Both the position numbers and the translations under genes were made by a program. Source: CADEED01 sp036274075 (GTDB taxonomy: Bacteria; Pseudomonadota; Gammaproteobacteria; Steroidobacterales; Steroidobacteraceae). Taken from it: a DNA stretch of 64,000 bases. The notes below the pieces were generated by a model. The model searched no databases. It was not told the DNA's origin and saw nothing but the letters and a program-made list of their open reading frames with translations. Positions 16,501 through 23,300 of this stretch are shown piece by piece (the first letter of the stretch is position 1; every line of letters begins with the position of its first letter). The DNA lies in assembly GCA_036274075.1 (NCBI GenBank), contig DASUGK010000030.1:1-64000 (forward strand), read 5' to 3'.

Positions 16501-19151
16501 AGGAAGTCGTTGCGCACCGCGCGCAGGTGGCTGCGCAGCGTCACGGTGGAGCGGCGCGGCAGCAGGCCGGCGATCACCGGCATCAGTGGCGGCATGGCGA
16601 GCGCCGCGATGATGAACGTGCACCAGGCCAGCGACGCAGGATGGGGCAACAGCCAGCCGACGAACAACGCGGCCACGGTCATGGGCGCCATCAGCGAGCG
16701 GCGCAGGTTGTCGATCATCTTCCAGATGCCGATCAGCGGCGTGCGCCCGCGGCCGCGCGCGTAAGTGTCGGCGCCGGCATCACCGCGCCCGAAAATCCAG
16801 GGCAGCAGCTGCCAGTCGCCGCGCACCCAGCGATGCTGGCGCAGCGACGCCACGTCGTAACGCGCCGGGAATTCCTCGACCACTTCCACGTCCGAGGCGA
16901 GCCCGGCGCGCGCGAAGATGCCTTCGAAGAGATCGTGCGACAGCAGCGAGCTCTCCGGCACGCGCCCGGCCAGCGACGCTTCGAAGGCGTCGACGTCGTA
17001 GATGCCCTTGCCGGCGAACGAGCCTTCACCGAGCAGGTCCTGGTAGACGTCGGACACCGCGGCCGCGTAAGGATCGACGCCCGAGGCGCCGGAGAACACG
17101 CGCTGGAAGGGCGTCGCCTCGACCTTCACCGGCAGCGAGAAGGCCACGCGCGGTTGCAGGATGGCGTAACCCTCGATCACGCGGCCGGTCTTGAGATCGA
17201 AGCGTGCGCGGTTCAGCGGGTGCGCCATCTTGCCGATGAGCCGGCGCGGCGCATCGCGAGGCACGCGCGTATCGGCGTCCAGCGTGAGCACATAACGGAT
17301 GCCCTGCGGCACCCACGGCGTCCGGCCGGTGCTGGTCACGTACGTGGTGTCGGTGGCGCCGCGCAGCAGGCGGTTGAGCTCGTCGAGCTTGCCGCGCTTG
17401 CGCTCCCAGCCCATCCAGCGCTGTTCGCTTTCGCACCACACGCGGCGCCGATGCAGCAGCAGGAAACGTTCGCCGCCCGCGGCGAGCCCGTAGCGCCGGT
17501 TGAGCCGCGCGACGCCGACGATGGCGACGTCCAGCAACGCGTCGTCATCGGGCGCATGCTCGGTGGCCGAGTCCATCCAGTCGGTGAGCAGCGCGAAGTG
17601 CAGCTGGGGGTCGGGCGAAGCGAGGTAGTGGATTTCCAGCCGGTGCACGAGCTCCTCGACCGCCTCGCGCGAACTGAGCAGCACCGGCATGGCCACCAGG
17701 GTGCGCAGGTGTTGCGGGATGCCGTCGCGCAGCCCCAGGCCGGGCAGGCGGCTGGCTCCGACGCCGCGTATCACGGCGCGGTTCACCAGCGTCATCGCCA
17801 TGTCGATGGCATGCACCACGGCAAGCAGTCCCAGCAGCCACAACCACCCGCCGTGCAGGCCGGTCTGCTGCATCACCGCGAGAGGCACGGCGATCAGCAG
17901 TCCCGCGGTGAACGCAATCGCCGCCACGTAGTCGGCCGCGCCCACCTTGAAGCTGATGCGCGACGGCAAGTCGCGCAGCGGTGGCCGATAGCCGATCTCG
18001 CGTTCCAGGCGTGCGCGGCCATCGGAGATCAGCCAGAAGCCGGGATCGCGCTCGCGCGGGTCACGGGCTTCGTGCGCCATCGCGATCACGCGCTTGGCGA
18101 TGGCGAGTTCCGTCACGTTGCTGCCGCGGCCCAGCACTTCGATGGCGGTGCGGTACAGGTTGCGCGTGGCGAAATCCATGCGCGTGAATTCACCGAGCGC
18201 GTTCAGCGCCTCGTCGACCAGGCTCACGTTCTCGAAGAACTCCGCCCAGTCGACGTCCGACATCAGGCGCATGCTGGTGATGATGTTGCGCACCGTGACG
18301 TTGGAGGCCGCCTGGCGCTGGTGTTCTTCGCGCACCATGCGATCGGTGTGGGTACCCAGTTTGCGCAGTTCCTCCTCGAGCCACAGCAGTGCCGGCGTCA
18401 CCCTCGGATCCTGGTCGCGCAGCCGCTGCACCAGCTGCACGGTGAATGCCGGCGTGAGCTTGCCGGAACGGCGTTTCCACGCGGCCAGCGCGCTGGGATC
18501 CACCGATTGCCCATTGACGCCCAGCAGGCGGTCGGCGACCGCGTCTGCTTCCTGGCGTGCCAGGCGGCTCGCGACGATGCGCTGGGCCACGCGCCGCAGG
18601 TTTTCCACCAGCACGATACGCAAGGTGATGGCCACGGCCCACAACTCGCCGATGGTGAGGGGCTCGACGGTCTGGTAGGCGCGCACGAAGCGCAGCAGGA
18701 ATTCCGGATCGAAGCGGCTGTCGGTGTGCGCCACGAAGGCCCAGGCGATGCCGAACACGCGCGGGAATCCGGCGAAGGGTCCATCGGCCAGCTTGGGCAA
18801 CTGGCGGTAGAAACCCGCGGGCAGGTCCTCGCGCACCTCGCGGATCTGTTCCTCGATCACGTGGTAGTTGTCGAGCACCCACTCGGCGGCCGGCGTGATG
18901 CTGCGGCCCTCGTCGACGGCGCGGGCGATCGAACGGTACGACGCGAGCAATGACTTTTCGTTGTCGCGCAGGCGCGCGCCCAGCGAGCGGCGGAAGCCGG
19001 GCTTGCGCGTGACGCCCTGGGCGGCGGCGAGGCTGCGGGCGTGCTCCTCCAGCCGTTCGATGCTGAAGATCTCTTCGCGCAGGATCTGTTCGTTGTTCCA
19101 GCGCGAACCCACCGATATCCGTTCGAATAGTCCCTTGAGAAATGGGTGCAC
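10581..19151 (-). CDS. ndvB: cyclic beta-1,2-glucan synthase-like protein (NdvB/Cgs family)
   Basis: Very large inner-membrane enzyme, 2856 residues, matching the length of NdvB/Cgs cyclic glucan synthases, which build, regulate and cyclise periplasmic beta-1,2-glucans. In order: a soluble N-terminus, membrane helices near 415-470, a GT84 glycosyltransferase with TLDADTR (about 625) and QHRWVRGDWQ (about 775), a second membrane cluster (about 830-990), a glucoamylase-like region starting near 1010 (AEDNHLPPDNFQEDPRP), and tandem GT36/GH94 phosphorylase-like regions with the catalytic-type GTGDWNDGMNR near 2520. The start is GTG with no clear ribosome site, so the N-terminus is uncertain. The gene is divergent from an operon that includes pentose-phosphate enzymes; osmoprotection or envelope roles are likely. 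Confidence 0.93.
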   Translation of the reverse strand: MHPFLKGLFERISVGSRWNNEQILREEIFSIERLEEHARSLAAAQGVTRKPGFRRSLGARLRDNEKSLLASYRSIARAVDEGRSITPAAEWVLDNYHVIEEQIREVREDLPAGFYRQLPKLADGPFAGFPRVFGIAWAFVAHTDSRFDPEFLLRFVRAYQTVEPLTIGELWAVAITLRIVLVENLRRVAQRIVASRLARQEADAVADRLLGVNGQSVDPSALAAWKRRSGKLTPAFTVQLVQRLRDQDPRVTPALLWLEEELRKLGTHTDRMVREEHQRQAASNVTVRNIITSMRLMSDVDWAEFFENVSLVDEALNALGEFTRMDFATRNLYRTAIEVLGRGSNVTELAIAKRVIAMAHEARDPRERDPGFWLISDGRARLEREIGYRPPLRDLPSRISFKVGAADYVAAIAFTAGLLIAVPLAVMQQTGLHGGWLWLLGLLAVVHAIDMAMTLVNRAVIRGVGASRLPGLGLRDGIPQHLRTLVAMPVLLSSREAVEELVHRLEIHYLASPDPQLHFALLTDWMDSATEHAPDDDALLDVAIVGVARLNRRYGLAAGGERFLLLHRRRVWCESEQRWMGWERKRGKLDELNRLLRGATDTTYVTSTGRTPWVPQGIRYVLTLDADTRVPRDAPRRLIGKMAHPLNRARFDLKTGRVIEGYAILQPRVAFSLPVKVEATPFQRVFSGASGVDPYAAAVSDVYQDLLGEGSFAGKGIYDVDAFEASLAGRVPESSLLSHDLFEGIFARAGLASDVEVVEEFPARYDVASLRQHRWVRGDWQLLPWIFGRGDAGADTYARGRGRTPLIGIWKMIDNLRRSLMAPMTVAALFVGWLLPHPASLAWCTFIIAALAMPPLMPVIAGLLPRRSTVTLRSHLRAVRNDFLLAIAQTGLLTTMLAYQAWLMCDAIVRTLWRLFVTRRNMLEWVPADLLGNMRNTPGGFYARMSRGVLLAVALGIATWLALGELPTIAIPFLALWLAAPAVAWRISQTPPAAEARSELTDEQQRELRLIARRTWRFFETFVTAEDNHLPPDNFQEDPRPVLAHRTSPTNIGLYLLSVVAARDFGWCGLRDALDRIEATLDTVSRMARCHGHLYNWYDTQDLRPLEPRYVSSVDSGNLAAHLITLAGAFRQWQQNPRPTTEAIAGLADSLDLARGALRQFPFVPGQSITREMLETAFTDLDAALRPPGRRLDPEDDDLATAAERASTLVDLVRALANEAHADRHIDLVYWVEATRRTIDSWRSDLLARDPAGFIVEHLEALARKALDIARAMQFGFLLDTQRKLLSIGYRATDGTLDSSCYDLLASEARLASFVAIAKGDIPARHWFRLGRTVTPIGAGAALVSWSGSMFEYLMPDLVLRAPHGSLLAQTSQLVVKRQVAYGRELRMPWGVSESAYNARDLELTYQYSNFGVPGLGLKRGLSENKVVAPYATGLAAMIDGEAALANYRALAAIGAEGRYGFYEAVDFTPSRVPEGAQCVHVRCYMAHHQGMSIVAIANALNDGRMRQRFHSDASIQATELLLQERTPRDVSVAHPRAEEVGTAARTTDPQVPEMRRITSPHDSAPQTHLLSNGRYSVMVSAAGSGYSRWNDIAVTRWREDPTRDDTGSYFLLRDVDTGRTWSAGYQPCAVQTTFYEASFTEDRAAIVRADGDLLTTLEVQVSPEDDAEVRRVSISNSSGRPRDVEVTSYMELVLGAQAADIAHPVFSKMFVRTEFLARQNLLLANRRRRAPDEPEVWCSHHAVVEGSAASGPEFETDRMRFIGRGRELRTPLAMLEGRTLSGAVGTVLDPIFALRYTLTVPANGTARIAFWTCVAHGRSQVLEIADKHRDANAYLRAATLAWTQAQVQLRHFGIDASQANLFQQLAGRILFADATARAAADAIRQGASGPQPLWSQGISGDLPIVLIRVENSDDLPVVRQLLQAHEYWGIKRLSVDLVILNERGASYVQDLQVALETMVRVSQGRPRIAGADTRGKVFVLRGDLITPDIRGALLGAARVVLNAHQGSLADQVERLQPTPVPAPRPPRRPPSTAMTVASTDPESARELEFFNGLGGFGARGTEYTINTSQPTPAPWINVIANRHFGFHVSAEGGGFTWARNSRENALTPWCNDPVTDRPGEAIYLRDEDSGELWSATPSPIRHEHGHYSCTHGLGYTRFQQRSHGLSLELLHMVAGEDPVKISRLRVRNDSTRDRTLSVTAYLEWVLGPARVGSAPHVITDRDDSGTLLARNPWNHAFPGLAFMDMARAQEWTCDRREFLGRHGALDAPAALVLGGKFSGRTGPALDPCAALRSRFELAPGAATEFILLTGQADRIGVVRELVARHRATDVDALLENTRRYWRELAGHVQVETPDRAFDIVMNGWLLYQTLSCRTWARAAFYQASGAYGFRDQLQDAMALALAQPELLREQILRAAGRQFPEGDVQHWWLPHSGQGVRTHISDDRVWLSYVTAHYVQLTGDHGILDVELPFIEGPALPRERHDEFFQPTPSVRTATLFEHCRRGLDGALDMGPHGLPLIGTGDWNDGMNRVGEHGRGESVWLGWFLHATLTAFAPFAHERGEHTLATEWTEAAARLHTALEQHAWDGEWYRRGFFDDGTPLGSAANDECRIDAIAQSWSVISGAANPARAARAMESLEAHLLKRDPPLALLFTPPFEKSLQEPGYVKAYPRGIRENGGQYTHAAVWTLIALAIQGKADLAMEVFGMLNPIRRSTSRADAQRYKVEPYAVAADVYSEAPHEGRGGWTWYTGSAGWLYRAGLEWILGFRLRANQLLLAPCVPAEWPGFTIRYLHRGTPWVITVDRQPGTKALLQLTIDGQVQKPGRNTVDLVADGAIHDVHVQWLVAGAAEDVAASQV

Positions 19152-19297
19152 GCGTCCGCCGGCACTGTCAGTCGGAAAGCGCGATTACGCGAAATAACCT
19201 GCCTCCAACGCCATGCCCTCCCGACCCTTCGCGGTGTAGGAAAACACCCACAGGAAAATCACGCCTGTTTCGACATGGGTGGGAGGGCCCGGCGCCT

Positions 19298-20590
19298 ATG
19301 CTGCGGTGGATGTGGCCATTCCAGCGCAATCCCTCGCACCGCATCCGCTCGAGTGGTCCGTATTTCCTGCTGCGAAACGGCATCGGCGATGCACGCGAGA
19401 CACTGCAGGGCAGCATCGGCTGCGACATCGCCATCATCGGCGCCGGAATCACGGGCGCGCTGGTGGCAGACGCGCTGGTCGCCACCGGCGCCTCGATCGT
19501 GATGGTCGATGCGCGCGATGCCGCGCAGGGCAGCACCGCGGCGACCACGGCGCTGCTGCAGTACGAGATCGACACGCACCTCGTGGACCTGGCGCGGCTG
19601 GCGGGCGCGGAGCACGCGACGCTGGCCTACCAGGCCTGCGCCGCCAGCATCGGGAAACTGGAGCGCCGCTTCCCGGAACTGTTGAAGCTCTCGAACTACT
19701 GCCGGCGCGAGAGCCTGTACCTGGCGGAGAACGAGTCCGCGCTGCCGCCGCTGCGCGCCGAGCTCGCCGCGCGCGAGGGCATCGGCTTGCACTGCGAATG
19801 GATCGACGAACGCGAGCTCGAGCGTCGCTTCCGTTGTCACCGGCCCGGCGCCATCCTCTCCGCGCTCGGAGCCGATCTCGACCCGGTGCGTTTCACCCAG
19901 GGCCTCGTCGCCGGCCTCGAGCGCCATGGCGTGCGGCTGTTCGCACGCACGCGCGTGACCGGCATCGCCGGACGCGGCGAGGGACTGCGCCTCACCACTG
20001 ACAAGGGCGCCACCATCGACGCCGCACATGTCGTGGTGGCCGCGGGGTACGAGTCGCTGGATTTCCTGCCGCAGCGGGTGGCCGACATCGACAACACCTA
20101 TGCACTCGTCACCGATCCCTTGCCCGATCCGCTGCGCGTGCAGGCCATGCCACTGATCTGGGAAAGCGCGCGGCCATATCTTTACCTGCGTGGCACGCCG
20201 GATGGCCGGCTGGTGGTCGGTGGCGCCGACATTCCCTTCAGGAATCCCGCCGCACGGGACGCCATGCTGCCGCGCCAGTTGCGCCGCCTGGCGAAGGGCT
20301 ATCAACTCTTGTTTGGCGAGGAGATCCCCGGCGTGGCATGGGCCTGGGGCGGGAGCTTCGCTTCCACGCGCGACGGCCTGCCCCTGATAGGATGCGTACC
20401 CGGCATGCATCCGCGACTTCGATTCGCGCTCTGTTTCGGCGGGAATGGCATAACCTTCAGTGCATATGCCGGCGAATTGATCCGGGCCGGCGTGGAAGGC
20501 CAGCCACACGTGCTCGCGGACGTGTTCGGATTCGAGCGAGGATATAATTTTCGCGACGCGGAAAACTTTTCCGCCAGGGCAAGGGACTAA
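19298..20590 (+). CDS. FAD-dependent oxidoreductase, DAO family
   Basis: 430 residues with an FAD-binding dinucleotide fold near the N-terminus (IAIIGAGITGALVADAL) followed by QGSTAATTALLQYE, the second FAD contact typical of the glycine oxidase/D-amino acid oxidase family. The C-terminal RDGLPLIG and FGGNGITFSA segments are the usual closing FAD contacts. The substrate is unknown; amines or amino acids are usual for the family. The frame is open from 19142, but the ATG at 19298 has GGGAGGG ten bases upstream and removes a non-conserved arginine-rich extension. It starts a plus-strand operon with an unknown gene, gnd and tal, divergent from the glucan synthase gene. Confidence 0.88.
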   Translation: MLRWMWPFQRNPSHRIRSSGPYFLLRNGIGDARETLQGSIGCDIAIIGAGITGALVADALVATGASIVMVDARDAAQGSTAATTALLQYEIDTHLVDLARLAGAEHATLAYQACAASIGKLERRFPELLKLSNYCRRESLYLAENESALPPLRAELAAREGIGLHCEWIDERELERRFRCHRPGAILSALGADLDPVRFTQGLVAGLERHGVRLFARTRVTGIAGRGEGLRLTTDKGATIDAAHVVVAAGYESLDFLPQRVADIDNTYALVTDPLPDPLRVQAMPLIWESARPYLYLRGTPDGRLVVGGADIPFRNPAARDAMLPRQLRRLAKGYQLLFGEEIPGVAWAWGGSFASTRDGLPLIGCVPGMHPRLRFALCFGGNGITFSAYAGELIRAGVEGQPHVLADVFGFERGYNFRDAENFSARARD

Positions 20591-20595
20591 CCCCC

Positions 20596-21099
20596 ATGTT
20601 CGTGAACGACACCGCGCGGCTGCCCGACTCAGGGCGGGTCTGCATCATGGGCTTCCAGCCCGACCCTGCTGCGCCCAGGACGTTCTACAGCATCACCGTG
20701 GTGGCCGCGCGCGCCGAGGTCGAGCCCATGGCCGAGCCGCGCAATCCGGCCTACGTGCTGGGCGTGGGCTCGATGTTGGAGAGCATCAAGGGCCCGGTGT
20801 TCGCGGGCTACTTCGCGGCGTCGCGCGAGCGCTTCGACGCGGAGCCCAACTACAAGAGCGGATTGTTCGTGCTGGTGGACGGGGCGGTGTACGGCGTGCG
20901 CAAGGAAAAGATCAGCACCACGCTGCGCCGTGGCTTCAGCACGCGCCGCTTCACGCTGCTGCGCGACGACCGTCCACAACGCAGCGTGGAGTACTCCTGG
21001 CCCTGGTATCGCGAACCCTTCATGTCAGCCGACGCCGGGCCGGTGCGGTCGCGGGATTTCCTGCGCGAACTTTCGGTGATGGTGCGCGCCTATTCCTGA
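20596..21099 (+). CDS. hypothetical protein, 167 residues
   Basis: I do not recognise this protein. It is soluble, mixed alpha/beta in appearance, with no signal peptide or membrane helix; a short conserved-looking core reads GLFVLVDGAVYGVRKEK. It begins six bases after the FAD oxidoreductase stop and ends ten bases before gnd, so it is almost certainly translated from the same mRNA. Codon use matches its neighbours, and no overlapping frame is a better candidate. Confidence 0.75.
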   Translation: MFVNDTARLPDSGRVCIMGFQPDPAAPRTFYSITVVAARAEVEPMAEPRNPAYVLGVGSMLESIKGPVFAGYFAASRERFDAEPNYKSGLFVLVDGAVYGVRKEKISTTLRRGFSTRRFTLLRDDRPQRSVEYSWPWYREPFMSADAGPVRSRDFLRELSVMVRAYS

Positions 21100-21109
21100 G
21101 GAGAACGCG

Positions 21110-22123
21110 ATGCAGGCGCTGGGAATGATCGGACTAGGGCGCATGGGCGCCAACATGGTGCGCCGTCTGGCGCGCCACGGCATTGCCTGCGTGGCGTTCG
21201 ACCGCAAACCCGAGGCCGCGGATGCGCTGGTGGCACCCGGCATCACCGCGGCGCATACGCTGCAGGACCTGGTGAAGGCCCTGGAGCCGCCGCGCGCCCT
21301 CTGGATCATGGTGCCGGCCGCCGTGGTCGACAGCGTGCTCGAGCAGCTGGTGCCCTTGTTAGGCGCGGGCGACACGGTCATCGACGGCGGCAACTCCTTC
21401 TACCGCGACGACATCCGGCGCGGCGAGGAGCTGGGCCGCCGTGGCATCTACTACCTCGATGTCGGCACCAGCGGCGGCATCGCCGGCTTCGAGCGCGGCT
21501 ATTGCCTGATGATCGGCGGCCAGGCGGAATCTGTGCGCCGCCTCGACGCCATCTTCGCGGCACTGGCGCCCGGGCCGGACGCCAACGATCGCGAGCGCGC
21601 CGGCATGAACGGACAAACGGCGCCGCGGGGTTACCTGCATTGCGGGCCGCATGGCGCCGGGCATTTCGTGAAGATGATCCACAATGGCATCGAGTACGGC
21701 GTCATGGCGGCCTACGCCGAGGGACTCAACATCCTGCGCCATGCCGGCATCGGCAAGGCCGAGCACGAGGCTGACGCCGAGACGGCGCCGCTCGCCGCCG
21801 CGCCGTTCTACCAATACGAATTCGACCTGCCGCAGATCACCGAGGTGTGGCGGCATGGCAGCGTGATTTCCTCGTGGCTGCTGGATCTGACGGCGCGCGC
21901 GCTGCGCGAAGACGCCGACCTGGACCACTTCACCGGGCGCGTCTCGGATTCGGGCGAGGGCCGCTGGACGCTGGCCGCCGCCATCGACGAGGGCGTGCCC
22001 GCCCCGGTGATCAGCGCGGCGTTGTTCAGCCGCTTCCAGTCACGCGGCAACGCCGGTTACGCCGATCGTATACTGTCGGCCATGCGCAAGCAGTTCGGAG
22101 GACACGAAGAAGGGAAGAGCTGA
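21110..22123 (+). CDS. gnd: 6-phosphogluconate dehydrogenase, decarboxylating (short form)
   Basis: Converts 6-phosphogluconate to ribulose 5-phosphate and CO2. The protein has 337 residues, the short class rather than the ~470-residue E. coli form. It has the nucleotide fold MIGLGRMGANM (6-16), VIDGGNSFYRDD (90-101), DVGTSGGIAG (117-126) and the catalytic GHFVKMIHNGIEYG (184-197) with Lys188 and Asn192. The second strand ends in FDRK with an acidic Asp31, a pattern usually linked to NAD rather than NADP. AGGAG lies about eight bases before the ATG. It is followed by tal, giving two pentose-phosphate enzymes in one operon; no zwf is seen. Confidence 0.94.
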   Translation: MQALGMIGLGRMGANMVRRLARHGIACVAFDRKPEAADALVAPGITAAHTLQDLVKALEPPRALWIMVPAAVVDSVLEQLVPLLGAGDTVIDGGNSFYRDDIRRGEELGRRGIYYLDVGTSGGIAGFERGYCLMIGGQAESVRRLDAIFAALAPGPDANDRERAGMNGQTAPRGYLHCGPHGAGHFVKMIHNGIEYGVMAAYAEGLNILRHAGIGKAEHEADAETAPLAAAPFYQYEFDLPQITEVWRHGSVISSWLLDLTARALREDADLDHFTGRVSDSGEGRWTLAAAIDEGVPAPVISAALFSRFQSRGNAGYADRILSAMRKQFGGHEEGKS

Positions 22124-22175
22124 CAGCTTTCTCCCGGTCTTCGGCGCAGGCTTCCGCGACGGCAAAGGAGGCTGC

Positions 22176-23270
22176 ATGAATACACTGCAACACCTGCGGA
22201 AGCTCGGCCAGAGCCTGTGGCTGGATTCCATTTCGCGCGAGATGCTCGACGATGGGCGGCTGGCACGTTACGTGCGCGAGCTCGACATCACCGGGCTCAC
22301 CTCCAACCCGACCATCTTCGACGAGGCCATCGCCAGCGGCGCCTACGACGCCGACATCGCGCGCAAGAGCGGCGAAGGCAAGTCGGGCGAGGAACTGTTC
22401 ACGGAGCTCGCGCTGGAGGACCTGCGGCGCGCGGCGGAACTGTTCCGTCCCGCCTTCGAGCGCAGCGCGGGCGTCGATGGCTGGGTGTCGATGGAACTCT
22501 CGCCGCTGATCGCAGGGGACGCGGCGGCCAGCGTGAGCGCGGCGGCGCGCATCCATCGCACCGCGCAGACACCGAACCTTTTCGTGAAGATTCCCGGCAC
22601 GCCGCAGGGCGTGTCCGCCATCGAGCAATCGATTTTCGATGGCGTGCCGATCAACGTGACGCTGCTGTTCTCGCCCGAACAGTACCTGGCTTCGGCGAAT
22701 GCCTACCTGCGTGGCATCGAGCGGCGCATCGAGGCGGGCCGTTCACCCGACGTGGCCTCGGTGGCGTCGCTGTTCGTGAGCCGCTGGGACAAGGCCGTCG
22801 CGGAGCAGGTGCCGGCGCCGCTGCACAACCGCCTGGGCATCGCCATCGCGTTGCGCACCTACGTGGCGTACCTCGAGTTGTACCAGTCGCCGCGCTGGCA
22901 GAAGCTGGCCTCGGCCGGCGCACGTCCGCAACGCATGTTGTGGGCCAGCACGGGCACCAAGGATCCGAAGGCACCCGCGTCGCTGTATGCCGAAGCGTTC
23001 GCGGCGCCCGACACCATCGACACGCTGCCGGAGAAGACACTGCTGGCGCTCGCGAAGCTGGATCACCTGCCGCCACCGATGCCGACCGATGGCGCGGACT
23101 CGCTGCACACGCTGGCCGAATTCCACGCCGCCGGCGTGGACGTCGACGCGCTCGCCACGCGGCTGCAGCGCGAGGGCGCCGAGGCCTTCGTGAAATCCTG
23201 GCGAAGCCTCATGCAGCGCATCTCCGAGCGCGGCGGTTCGTCGAGCGTGGCGCGGCGTGGCACTGGCTGA
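22176..23270 (+). CDS. tal: transaldolase (364-residue type)
   Basis: Transfers a dihydroxyacetone unit between sugar phosphates in the non-oxidative pentose phosphate pathway. The protein has 364 residues, the longer transaldolase subgroup often found next to gnd or pgi. Signatures include LWLDSISREM (14-23), GLTSNPTIFD (40-49) and NLFVKIPGT (134-142), whose Lys138 should form the Schiff base. AAAGGAGG lies just before the ATG. The 52-base gap from gnd holds no terminator, so the genes are probably cotranscribed. The C-terminal tail (GGSSSVARRGTG) looks disordered. The gene converges on the next one with a 30-base gap. Confidence 0.95.
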   Translation: MNTLQHLRKLGQSLWLDSISREMLDDGRLARYVRELDITGLTSNPTIFDEAIASGAYDADIARKSGEGKSGEELFTELALEDLRRAAELFRPAFERSAGVDGWVSMELSPLIAGDAAASVSAAARIHRTAQTPNLFVKIPGTPQGVSAIEQSIFDGVPINVTLLFSPEQYLASANAYLRGIERRIEAGRSPDVASVASLFVSRWDKAVAEQVPAPLHNRLGIAIALRTYVAYLELYQSPRWQKLASAGARPQRMLWASTGTKDPKAPASLYAEAFAAPDTIDTLPEKTLLALAKLDHLPPPMPTDGADSLHTLAEFHAAGVDVDALATRLQREGAEAFVKSWRSLMQRISERGGSSSVARRGTG

Positions 23271-23300
23271 GTGCGCGATCAGCCGAACGGCCAGGGCACG

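Noticed and set aside
13926..18953. 1675-codon open frame on the plus strand
   Set aside because: It lies entirely opposite the glucan synthase gene and is rich in His, Arg and Gln, as expected for an antisense shadow in GC-rich DNA. No family resemblance or ribosome site.
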